A DNA stretch of 64,000 nucleotides from Juglans regia (Eukaryota > Streptophyta > Magnoliopsida > Fagales > Juglandaceae): assembly GCF_001411555.2 (NCBI RefSeq), contig NW_023361773.1, positions 1-64,000 of the forward strand. The letters are read 5' to 3'. Position 1 is the stretch's first letter. Each line of letters starts with the position of its first letter. The notes below the pieces were generated by a model that was not told the DNA's origin, searched no databases, and saw only the letters and a program-made list of their open reading frames with translations. Made by a program: the position numbers and the translations under genes. Shown in pieces: positions 54,238 to 64,000 of this stretch.

Positions 54238-55043
54238 TGATGGGAACCAAGATGAGCCTAGTCCTAAAGATCATTTGCAACTTCCAGATGGGCCAAGAAG
54301 ATCAAAGAGACAATGCAAGGATTGATGCAATCCACCTGGGATAAGTTTAGCAAGAGGCCAACATTCAAGATGGGGCTTGAAGGATGAGGATCCTGTTTTA
54401 ATTCATGTGATCAGCTACGGAAGAAGGCAACAACAAGACTTAAAGGCTTTGGGCTCTTGAAGGGTTTCAACTTATTTAATTCATTTAAAGAACTTATTTT
54501 ATTAGTTTAGAATAATTGAGTTTATTATGGGAAGCACTTAAGGGGGCCTATGCAAGGGCATGTTGGGAAAGTTATTATTTTATTGAACTAGGGTTAGGGT
54601 TACTGTAGCCGAGTTACTGTAGCGCGGCACTGTAGCCGAGGCACTGTTCATCCGGGGGCACTTTTGGAAGATGGGGTTTATTTTGGCTAGGGTTTCATTA
54701 GGTTTTGCTTTAAATACTCTATGTAGCCTCATTCTAATCAGATTATGAAGTTTATGAAATTTGATGAATTTATTCATTGTGAGTTGAGTTTTACTCCTCT
54801 TGTTCTTAATTGAACTTTTGAACTTATCAAAGGTAAATCACAACCTTTGTGGCGTTCCTCCTTTGTAATCTGGGTTCTTGAGACGGGTTCTTCAACGGGT
54901 CTAGATTTTAATATAATCTAGGTTCTTGAAACGAGTTCTCATCGGGTCTAGGTTCTCCATCCATTGACTTGATTTTGGCTTTCTTGGGGAGTTTTCAAAT
55001 TGATTGTGGGTTCAAGGGATTTCATTCCCGCTGGTTCATATCA
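54238..55043 (+). repeat. Solo LTR in copy H integrase, TSD TGGTG
   Basis: 806 bp, TGATGGGAACC to GGTTCATATCA. TGGTG is duplicated at 54233-54237 and 55044-55048. It belongs to the TGATGGG subgroup, like the LTRs at 16774 and 41677. Confidence 0.96.
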
Positions 55044-55048
55044 TGGTG

Positions 55049-56328
55049 GGGGGTTAATGGGACACTTTGGTGTCAAGAAAACTTTAGACATTTTGCATGA
55101 ACATTTCTTTTGGCCTAAGATGAAGAGAGATGTTAACCGTATTTGTGGAAGATGCATTACATGTAGAAAGGCCAAATCTAAGGTTTTGCCACATGGGTTG
55201 TATACACCCTTACCCGTTCCTAGTGAGCCATGGGTCGACATATCTATGGACTTTGTTTTGGGGCTGCCTAGGACCAAAAGGGGTAGAGATTCTATTTTTG
55301 TTGTTGTTGATAGATTCAGTAAGATGGCACATTTCATTCCATGCCATAAAACAGATGATGCAACAAATATAGCTGACTTGTTTTTCAGGGAGATAGTGCG
55401 ACTCCATGGTGTACCTAGGAGTATTGTTTCTGATAGGGATGTTAAATTCCTTAGCTACTTTTGGAAGGTGTTGTGGGGGAAATTGGGTACTAAGCTCTTA
55501 TTTTCCACTACTTGTCATCCACAGACTGATGGTCAGACTGAAGTAGTTAATAGGACTTTAACTCAGCTTTTACGCACTGTTGTTCATAAGAATTTAAAAA
55601 CTTGGGAGGATTGTTTGCCATTTATAGAGTTTGCATATAATAGGACGATGCATACTACTACTTCATACTCTCCTTTTGAAATTGTTTATGGATTTAATCC
55701 ACTTACTCCTTTGGATTTGATGCCTTTACCTGTTGATGACAGGAGTAGTTTGGATGGACAAAAGAAGGCGGAGTTGGTGAAATCACTTCATGAGAGGGTA
55801 CGGCTTCAAATTGCCCAAAAGAATGAAAGGGTTGCTTCCCAAGCCAATAAAGGACGAAGGCGTGTCATCTTTGAACCAGGAGATTGGGTTTGGGTTCACA
55901 TGCGCAAAGAAAGATTCCCAGCCCATAGAAGGACTAAGTTGCATCCTCGAGGAGATGGACCTTTCCAAATTCTTGAGAAAATTAATGACAATGCATATAA
56001 AGTGGATCTTCCAGGTGAGTATAAAGTTTCTGCAACTTTCAATGTTTCTGATCTTTCTCCTTTTGATGTAGGTGAAGATTCGAGGTCGAATCCTTTTGAG
56101 GAGAGGGGGAATGATAGGAACCAAGGTGGGCCTACTCTTAAAGATCCTTTGCAAGTTCCAGATGGGCCAATTACAAGATCAAGGGCCAAGAAGATCAAGG
56201 AAGCAATGCAAGGATTGGTGCAATCCACCTGGGATGAAGCCAGCAAGAGCCCAACACTGAAGATGGGTCTGAAAGAAGAAGAACCAGTTTTGATCCACTT
56301 TATTCAAGCTGTGGAAGACATGACTTAA
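55049..56328 (+). CDS. Integrase and LTR-encoded tail (copy H)
   Basis: Begins within [11 protein letters not shown]. It has the zinc finger (CGRCITC), core residues in [12 protein letters not shown] and DGQTEVVNR (D,D-35-E), and the C-terminal domain ([29 protein letters not shown]). The frame crosses the PPT (56098-56111) and ends 217 bases inside the 3' LTR. No internal stop is present. Confidence 0.93.
56098..56111 (+). other. Polypurine tract of copy H
   Basis: GAGGAGAGGGGGAA, translated, directly before TGATAGG. Confidence 0.93.
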
Positions 56329-56946
56329 AGATACGGCCTATTGTTATTGGAGGCTTCCAATTTGGTTAAATGATTTATTTTATTAGTTTAGAATAAGTGG
56401 GCTTGAAGATGCTTGGCTCACATGTCTTATTTCTTTTGAACTATGTTTTTGGGAAGGCCTTGTATTTTGGCCAAGGGCTTATTTGGAAAATTACATTTTA
56501 GGAACTAGGGTTTCATCAATTTACTGATGGGGTTACTGTAGCCGCGCGTACTGTAGCCGGTACTGTTCATCAAGGGTAATTTTGGGTAAAAGGGGCATTA
56601 TTTTGGCTAGGGTTTTGATTAGGTTTGGCTTTAAAAACTCTTTGTAGCCTCATTTGAGAGTTAGACAATATTGAATTTTATTTGTGAGTTGAGTTTTCTC
56701 CTCTTGTTCTTGATTGAACTCTTGAACTTATCAAAGGTAAATCACAACCTTTGTGGCGTTCCTCCTTTGTAATCTGGGTTCTTGAGACGGGTTCTTCAAC
56801 GGGTCTAGATTTTAATATAATCTAGGTTCTTGAAACGAGTTCTCATCGGGTCTAGATTCTCCATCCTTGACTTGATTTTGGCTTTCTTGGGGAGTTTTCA
56901 AATTGATTGTGGGTTCAAGGGAATTCATTCCCACGGGTTCATATCA
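56112..56946 (+). repeat. 3' LTR of copy H
   Basis: 835 bp, followed by CCACA, then K resumes. Confidence 0.96.
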
Positions 56947-56951
56947 CCACA

Positions 56952-59321
56952 CTTCATGCTCCACAGTTGTTTGTGCCACACTTGCTGTGGACACACGTAA
57001 CATAATGTGTGGCACCATCGGCGTTAGTGCCTGGCGAGCTCTGGTGACCAGCTAATTAGGCCCCATTCGCAACCTGTTGACTATACTTCGTCAACTCAAG
57101 GAATTTCACACCTATTTAGACACTCCAGCGTGAACAAAGGAGTTCCACTAAGATATTACCCCATCCTAGCACTTAGGGTCGTGATTGACATGAATAACTT
57201 AACTGGCATACATTACATTTCGTAACGTGATGTAACATGAACGTGACATAAAAGACAAGTCCTGACGTAGCATAACATGACATGAACTAAGACGACATGC
57301 GTGACATACCTCAAGACATATATGTAACAGAGAACATTTCATAACATGGCATACTTGTAACATGCAACATTTCGTAACATGGCATACTATATAACAGACA
57401 ACATTTATTAACATGGCGTAACAGGTGACAGTGAATATTACGTGACATGAAATACATATAACATATGGCATACTTAACATGACATACTTGCAATGTATAG
57501 CAATACGTGATATAATATCTTGTGTAACAGATGAATAATTCATGACAGAATAAATTCTGTGTAACAGATAAATATGTAATGACTTGGCATGACACATATG
57601 ATAACATGCATACATACACTTTAGTTCCCTTAATTATCACTCATACACATTAAACTGATAGTAAGTTAAAAGCGAACTTACCTCGATCTTCGCGCTTCAA
57701 GACAAAACTCAATGCGATCACGAGAAATTGAAAGTAGTGATTTTTAAAAATTAGAAATTAATCACTAACAATTAGGAATATGGATAAATATCAACTTAGA
57801 GTAAAATTACCATTTTACCCTCTACATGTGGGAAAATGACCACTTTACCCCTAACCTAAGGATTTTGCATCCTAACTCCAAAAATCACCAAAATTTACAT
57901 GCCTTATGTAAATTTTGTCCTAAGCTCAAATATCAATTCAGAAAATTTTAAAACTAAACACAACCATTAAAACTCTATAGGGCTGAAACTTACAAAGGCT
58001 ATTTCCTTTGATTTTTGTTGTAATTCTTTCAAATCTCAAAACTCATGATTAAACCAAACTTTTTCTTCTACTATACTCATAACATATTTCTAAGAATAAT
58101 CATGTTTTGAATCATGAACAAAAGTCATCAAAATCACTAAAACCATACTTGAACTTTTTTGGTTTTTCTTCTAAGTTCAAAACAGAATTTTGTTTCTAAC
58201 TTGTTTTGATCAACCTCTTGACCATGACTTATAAAGAAGTGATATTCAAACCAAAGCATCACATGGTTTAAAAAAGTGTCCTAAAACAGATCCAAGCTTC
58301 AAACTCAAGATCACATAGTTAAACATCACCCAAAACAAAGATTTAGTCAAGTGATTAAACACAATGCTAGAAATTGGGGTTTAAAGAGGGTTTGGGTTGC
58401 TATCAAGCCCAAATTCAATATCACTTGGTCCAATCAATTTTTCAAGGTTAACAAGGTTGGATAATTTTGTTCTAACACAAATTTGAAGGATTAATAGCAG
58501 GTGGAAGTGATTTAATCAAGTGATTAAATACAATGCTAGAAATCGGATTAGAAAATGTTTGGAGGCCAACTTTAGGATTTTGGAGAAACCATTTAGGGTT
58601 CCAATTTCAACAATGCTTTTGGGCTTTCAATTGGATTTCCACCATTTAGGGTTTTACTAGGATGGAAACCCACTTTGGTCTGGCACAATTTGGTTGAGCA
58701 GAGATGAAACAAGATTTTGCTTAAGTGACATGATCTCACACCTTGATTCATTCAAATCCAACAAACGTTCCTCATGGTGTCAAGTGTCTAAAATTATTCA
58801 CTAAGTGTGACTAAGATCTTGCCAAGTGTCCAAATAAAACTTCTCGAATCTAATTTAGACATTCCACACTGTGATTTTGAAACACTGCAATTGGTGCGCT
58901 TACCGAGATTACTATTCACTCTGAAAAAATGAATCATAAACTTAACACTAAAAATTCCTAAATATTCATATTAGCCTATAGTGAAAATCTTTTACTGAAA
59001 TTCAACCTCAAAGTGCCCATAAAAATAATTTCACAATTTCCAACAGACGTTTCGTCCGGAAATATGAAAATAGGCTATTGCACTATAAAATCCTAAATAA
59101 TCCACTGAGTCTAATGGCGTAGACCATAATGCATTCTGACACTTCTAACCACCTCAAATAAATAAAACTCATATTTCTAGCACCATAGTGAGTGATAACA
59201 CTGACTATGTTGACAGACTAAAACCTATGCGATTGGTCGATTCATAAAAACTTATAGAGTTTTCACGAGATTCCTAAAGTCAATAGAAACTCCACCAATG
59301 AATTTCTAGCGTGCTATTACA
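56952..59321. repeat. Right part of solo LTR K
   Basis: Noncoding. It includes a short tandem region (about 57190-57600, ACATTTCGTAACATGGCATA-type units) and, from about 58563, the segment shared with 28370-29129. The Tyr/Cys-rich minus ORFs there arise from the repeats. Confidence 0.8.
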
Positions 59322-59398
59322 AAGCCTATGAAATGATTGGAGATCCATTACTTATTTGAGCAGAAAGTTATAATTAAAATACCTATGAAATGATTGGG

Positions 59399-60686
59399 TG
59401 TGCTGATTACGCCCAAAGAATAATGTGGTAGTTGGAGCACAGCTTTGAGGTGTCGATTCCACAGAGAGACAAATTAAAAGAATAGTAGAAAGAATAAAGA
59501 AACTAAAGAAAAATGTTAAATAATTAATGGAGAACAAAGATTATTTATATGCAATTAAAGTAAATCAAAGTTATTAATGGAAAAAGTACTCAAATTTTGA
59601 CAAACAGTAAAGCGTTGGAAATCCCTTGCACAAATCTGGTATTTTAATTATTCTTACTTAATTGAATAACTCAATTGAGAATTCAGTTCTCAAAATTCTA
59701 AATCGGAAGGTATAGATTTATAAACCAAGATTAAACTAAATGTAACCTTATGAAAATCATTCACCACTTTTAAAATATGTAAATTATTATCATTATTGAG
59801 AAAATCTAACGACGACAATAGAAAAAGCATGACTAAATCCATAAACATATTAAATTTTATGATTATTTGGAGAATAAAACATCAACAATGAATTGAGAAT
59901 GATAAAACAAAAGAGTTTTAGTAATTGAAAATTAAATAGATAAATAAAAAATAAATTACAAATACCATCTAATGTGCAAGTTCATCCCTAGCCCTACTTG
60001 CGAATTTAGTTACCCATAAATATAATGGAAAACAAAAATCTCGAGAGAAAAATAGAGCAAACGGCGGCCATAGAAATTAATTTTAGATCTTCCTCCTTCA
60101 AATTGAGCCGTCTCCCCTCTTCTCAACCCAATTTCGTGCTAATGATATGCTTAAATAGGGTAGGAAAGAAACCCTAATGTCTTCATATTCCCCGCACACA
60201 AAATCGCCTAAATTTTAGGACTTAACTTGGCAGCCGTGTATGTACTTCAAAATTTCAAATTAGAAAATCCTTATTAGAGACAACTTTGTAGCCCTTTAAT
60301 AGAGATTTCCAACGCATCAGGAATCATATCAATCCAATTTTTGAGCAGAAAGTTATAATTAAAATACTAAGGTGTGTCCATTCTGTCTCTGATCCAAATT
60401 ACTCTCAAATCTCTTCATTATCCTTATTTGAAGAGTCCTACAGTCGTTGAAAGTTCTTAGGTTGTTCCAACGTCTTGCCCACTTGAAAGTCCTTTGAATT
60501 TGAATGGGTTTGGACTTGCACTTTTATAGACTCTGAAATTAAACATAAAAATCTGCTCAGGAGTATTTCAAAGTAAATAGAAACTCAATTCAAGAATACA
60601 CATTAATTCCAATGATTTCTATTAACATTTTTGCATTTTAGTTCAATAATAGGGTATTTACAGTGCACTTTCGTACACTCATGACA
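59399..60686 (-). repeat. 3' LTR of Athila-like element M
   Basis: 1288 bp. Read on the minus strand it starts TGTCATGAGTGTACG and ends AATCAGCACA. It is preceded on that strand by AAGTTGGGGGG (60687-60699), a good PPT. It is the inverted counterpart of 30786-32174. The 72 bp left of it (59327-59398) repeat CCTATGAAATGATTGG twice and are unassigned. Confidence 0.8.
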
Positions 60687-61877
60687 CCCCCCAACTTGTC
60701 AGATCATTGAATAATGCCTCTTTTTCATTTTCTTTCTTTTTTCATTTCTTTTATAATTTGGTGACAATTATATCTCTCTGGTATTTTGCTATTTCTACCC
60801 AGCCTTGATATTTTTGCATTTGAAGCTCACTCACTTGAACACCTTGTAACTCATGTTCTTCCCTTTTCTTTCTCTCATTTTTTTTATTCTGTGCAAAAAA
60901 ATAAGAATTCTACATTTAATACACACTTGGAAACAAGGGTAGGTTATACTCGAATATGGAGAGGTAAGGATAATGTGGGCATATGAAAAGAAAAAGCTAC
61001 ATGTGTTTATTGGCTCAAAGTTGGCTACTAGTGGTCTATGATGAAAAGGGTTAGCTTGAAAGGCTCAAACGTTGATCCTAAGTTGTGCCCAATTCAACAG
61101 ATCAATAAATACTTATCACATTTTACTGCATTTCTAGGCTCTCAATCCTCTCCAAAACTCACATGAATAGACCTCGTTTGCATTCAAAATCCACCTCAAC
61201 TCATTTCATCTCATCATTACAATTTTTTCAAATTCCCACACAAAATATAATAAATCATTCAACTTTTATTCTACTATTCACAAACCTTATCAACTTATCT
61301 CTAAATCCAAACCACTCCTTAAGCAAAAGAGTTCTCTAACTACATGTGTCAAACCACCATCTTACCACAAACATTGGATGAGTGCATTAGAGGTTCTGTG
61401 AATGCCTCAGCAAAAATGATTATGGTGGGTTTGGTGAATTCACGAAGATTGCTATGAATGAGAATGAGTACACATGTGAAAGGGATGCACATGTGATGCA
61501 AAATTTAAAAAATTTGACTTGTTCAAAAAAAATAAAAAATAAAATTTAACACATGAAAATATGCCACAGAGGTAATACTGCATTTTAAATACTGAATTTG
61601 CACCACCACCCCCTAACTTAAATGAAACATTGTCCTCAATGTTTAAGAATCAAATTTGAATGGGGAATAACTAAAAATGGTAGAATACACCTGATGAGTG
61701 ACGCGGATAGCTCACTAAGCACCTAAGATGGTAACCTGAAATGACAAAATGAAACTAACATGCAAACCAAAAAGAAAAGAAAACAATAGCAAACAAAAAG
61801 GAAAAGAAAGGAAATAAGAGAAAACAAAAATAAAACAAAACAAATAAAGAAAAACATACCTGCGTGGTGTGGTCAAG
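60687..61877 (-). other. 3' untranslated region of element M
   Basis: About 1.2 kb between pol and the LTR, noncoding. It contains GAGGACAATGTTTCATTTAA followed by GTTAGGGGGTGGTGG (complement at about 61600-61640), a wording often seen downstream of pol in Athila-like elements. No env-like ORF is visible. Confidence 0.65.
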
Positions 61878-63493
61878 GTTGATAGACCGGATCCACAAGT
61901 GAAATGTCTTCCAGTTCGGGAAATTGTCTATCAATTAATACTTTAAGATGTTCATCATTTACTTTAAAGATCCGACCATCCTTAGGATCCTCTATTTCCA
62001 CTGCCCTATTTGCAAAAACATTCTTCACTACAAAAGGACCGGTCCACCTAGACCTAAGTTTTCTTGGGTGCTTATAGAGTCAAGAATCATATAAGAATAC
62101 TTGATCATTAGGCTTAAACGTTTTTCTCAAAATATTTTTATCATGAAATGCTTTCATTTTAGCCTTATAGATTCTAGAGTTCTCATAAGCATAATTTCTC
62201 AACTCTTCTAACTCGGTCAACTGAAATTTTCTAAGCTTACTTGCTTCTCCCATGTCAAAATTGAAATGCTTGATGGCCCAATAAGCTCGATGCTCGAACT
62301 CCACAGGTAAGTGGCAAGGCTTTCCAAAAACAAGCCTATAAGGTGACATGCCTAAGGGAGTTTTGAAAGCTGTACGGTAGGCCCAAAGCGCATCAACTAG
62401 TCTCAAAGACCAATCTTTACAATCCGGGTTGACCGTTTTTTCTAAAATTTACTTAATTTCCCTGTTTGCAAGTTCTACTTGTGCACTTGTTTGGAGGTGG
62501 TAGGCAATAGAGATCTTATGTACCACCCCAAATTTTTTCATCAAAGCCTCAAAAGAACGGTTTCAAAAATGTGTACCCCGATCACTAATGATAGCATGTG
62601 GTGTACCAAATCGAGATAACACATTTTCTTTTAGAAATTTAATTACCGTCCTATTATCATTGCTCCTACAAGCTGCTACCTCTACCCATTTTTGACACAT
62701 AATCTATTGTCACAATAATATATTGATATCCAAATGAAGGAGGAAATGGTCAAATAAAACCAATGCCCCAACAATCAAAAATTTCAATCACTAAAATTGG
62801 GTTTAAGGGCATCATATTACGACGGGACATAACTCCTATTTTTTGACAGTTTTCACATGAGCGACAATAGAGGTTTGCATCCTTAAATAAGGTGGGCTAA
62901 TAAAATCCACACTGCGGAATTTTTGCAGCGATTTTCTTCATTGAAAAGTGGCCCCCACAAGCTTGGGGGTGACAAAATTCCAAGACGCTAGCAATCTCTT
63001 CATCAGGGATGCAACGCCTTAAAATTTGGTCATGGCAGTATTTAAAAAGAAAAGGGTCATCCCAATAGAAATTACGTACCTCAGTCATGAACTTCCTCTT
63101 GTCCTGAGTGTTCCAATCCATTGGTATCTCACCTAGAGCCAAATAATTCACAATGTGAGCAAACCATAGTAGAGAAGTAATAGAAAGTAAATACTCATTG
63201 GGAAAATTATCCCTGATTGGTAGGTAGTCAGATGTGTCCTCAAATGTGAGACTCGAGAGATGGTCAGCCACTACGTTCTCCACTCCTTTCTTGTCTTTGA
63301 TGGTGATGTCAAATTCTTGCAAAAGTAAAATCAACCGTATTAGTCGCACCTTAGCATCCTTCTTTCTAAGAAGGTACTTAAGGGCTACATGATTTGTGAA
63401 AATAATAACAGGAGAACCAACCAAGTAAGTACAAAACTTATCCGAAGCAAACACTACAGCTAGCAACTCTTTTTCAGTGGTGGAATAATTCAT
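61878..63493 (-). pseudogene. RNase H end and integrase of Athila-like element M
   Basis: The minus-strand frame from 63493 (MNYSTTEKELLAVVFASDKF) gives the RNase H end (VENVVADHLSSLTFED) and the integrase zinc finger (CHPQACGGHF; CRSCENCQ just beyond a shift). The core is readable between 62896 and 62407 with scattered stops (IDYVSKWVE, SDRGTHF, VELANREIK). ORF 62406-62080 follows ([39 protein letters not shown]). Translation can be followed to LEDISLVDPV near 61880. At least four stops or shifts are present, so it is inactive. Confidence 0.85.
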
Positions 63494-64000
63494 CTAAGCA
63501 CTATTTAGAGTTCTACTAGCATGGTAAATGACATAAGACTTCCTCTCCCTTCGCTATCCAAGAACAACACCTATAACAAAGTCACTAGCACCACACATGA
63601 TCTCAAAAGGTAAAGTCCAATCAGGTGGCATTATGGGTGCTGAGGTAATTTTGCCAATTAGCATTTTAAAGGCCTCTTGACAAGCTTGTGTCCACTCAAA
63701 TGGGGCATCTTTAGCTAGGAGGTCACATAGTGGTCTAGATATGGTGGAAAAATTCCTTATGAACCTCTTATAAAAACTCGCATGACCAAGAAAGGATCTC
63801 ACATCCTTTACTGTCCTAGGTGTAGGCAACTTAGAGATTAATTCAATCTTAGATTGATCAACCTCTATCCCCCTTGAAGAAATAATATGCCCTAAGACAA
63901 TACCTGAACGTACCATAAAGTGGCATTTCTCCCAATTCAAAACTAATTCCTTCTCCTCACAACGAGTCAACACTCTCTCTAAATTCAATAAGCGTGCATA
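63494..64000 (-). pseudogene. RT thumb/RNase H start of element M, cut by window edge
   Basis: Frame 63988-63554: NLERVLTRCEEKELVLNWEK, CHFMVRSGIVLGHIISSRGI, SFLGHASFYKRFIRNFS, then FEIMCGASDFVIG, where the usual catalytic aspartate of CDAS reads glycine. A stop at 63551-63553 separates it from the next ORF. The rest of RT lies beyond 64000. Confidence 0.85.

Larger units (their letters stand above)
48213..56946 (+). mobile_element. Family-X copy H, youngest full-length element, TSD CCACA
   Basis: 5' LTR 48213-49047 and 3' LTR 56112-56946, 835 bp each. I count only two differences between them by eye (near 48445 against 56344 and near 48627 against 56526). CCACA is duplicated at 48208-48212 and 56947-56951. 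Gag-pol is interrupted by two solo LTRs (52201-53031 and 54238-55043), each with its own duplication. The three coding pieces total 4884 bases, exactly 1628 codons, so apart from the insertions the frame appears unbroken. Little time can separate its arrival from the two later insertions. Confidence 0.96.
47019..59321. mobile_element. Solo LTR K (about 3.56 kb), split by copy H, TSD AAGCC
   Basis: Starts TGTGACGCCCCC and ends GTGCTATTACA. AAGCC is duplicated at 47014-47018 and 59322-59326. Copy H interrupts it at 48212/56952. No coding domain is present in its own 3.56 kb, which contains short tandem repeats. Size and termini fit a large Tekay/Del-type LTR, probably in minus orientation. A related end fragment lies at 28370-29129. 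Confidence 0.85.

Noticed and set aside
59327..59398. Host gene exon to the right of solo LTR K
   Set aside because: Too short, no frame, and it abuts the Athila-like LTR; the repeated CCTATGAAATGATTGG is unexplained but not coding.
60900..61600. Env-like ORF of an Athila element
   Set aside because: No frame longer than about 60 codons, and no membrane or signal segment could be supported.

Overview
This window is repeat-dense plant nuclear DNA, almost certainly from a dicot. I see no host gene, tRNA, rRNA, CRISPR array or bacterial-type gene. Nearly everything is LTR retrotransposon: plant tRNA-iMet primer-binding sites, Ty3/gypsy gag-pol proteins, Athila-like pol, large LTRs with TGTAACGCC/TGTGACGCC termini, one MULE-type MITE and a 155-bp tandem satellite. 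The species cannot be fixed from the sequence. The deep self-nesting, and a lineage whose protein wording resembles plant chromoviruses (CRM-like), suggest heterochromatin, possibly pericentromeric. That is inference.

One Ty3/gypsy family ('family X') dominates. Its LTRs are 700-850 bp, start TGAT(A/G)GGAACC and end GGTTCATATCA. I count about 24 LTRs or LTR pieces. Two copies are full length: A (2081-9169) and H (48213-56946). They share one long gag-protease-RT-RNase H-integrase ORF whose last ~70 codons, and the polypurine tract (PPT), run into the 3' LTR. A carries two single-base frameshifts. H has an intact frame except for two later solo-LTR insertions.

The other copies (B, C, D, F, I, J) are shrunken derivatives. 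They lost RT and most of RNase H. In B, D, F and I the integrase core is gone, and an array of a 15-residue repeat (consensus VLHERLWEYHLPFID) stands in its place. They keep the LTR ends, primer site and PPT, so they look like non-autonomous partners of A/H. This array is the most novel thing in the window.

Layout: 1-994 Athila-like gag/protease remnant; 995-2080 family-X LTR and gag scrap; 2081-9169 copy A; 9170-16527 copy C (minus), split by copy B (10117-15755, TSD CTTTG), itself carrying a solo LTR; 16528-17579 plus-strand pol tail and LTR; 17580-24606 copy E (minus), split by copy D (17615-23077, TSD CACTC), itself carrying a solo LTR; 24607-26004 copy F; 26005-26404 Athila scrap; 26405-29439 copy J (minus); 29440-30626 Tekay/Del-like LTR; 30627-32174 Athila-like 3' region and LTR; 32175-33186 copy N leader and LTR; 33187-33927 satellite; 33928-37051 Athila/Tat-like element O; 37052-43322 inverted LTR junction, MITE and copy I; 43323-46918 Tekay/Del-like LTRs; 47019-59321 a large solo LTR K (TSD AAGCC) split by copy H (TSD CCACA); 59399-64000 Athila-like element M (minus), running off the window.

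Eight 5-bp target-site duplications, read directly from matching flanks, fix the nesting order: CTTTG, TAGAC, CACTC, CTTAT, GTGGC, CCACA, GCTCA and TGGTG. AAGCC for K and TTAAG for an LTR in J add two more. Family X has repeatedly inserted into itself, and many insertions have collapsed to solo LTRs.
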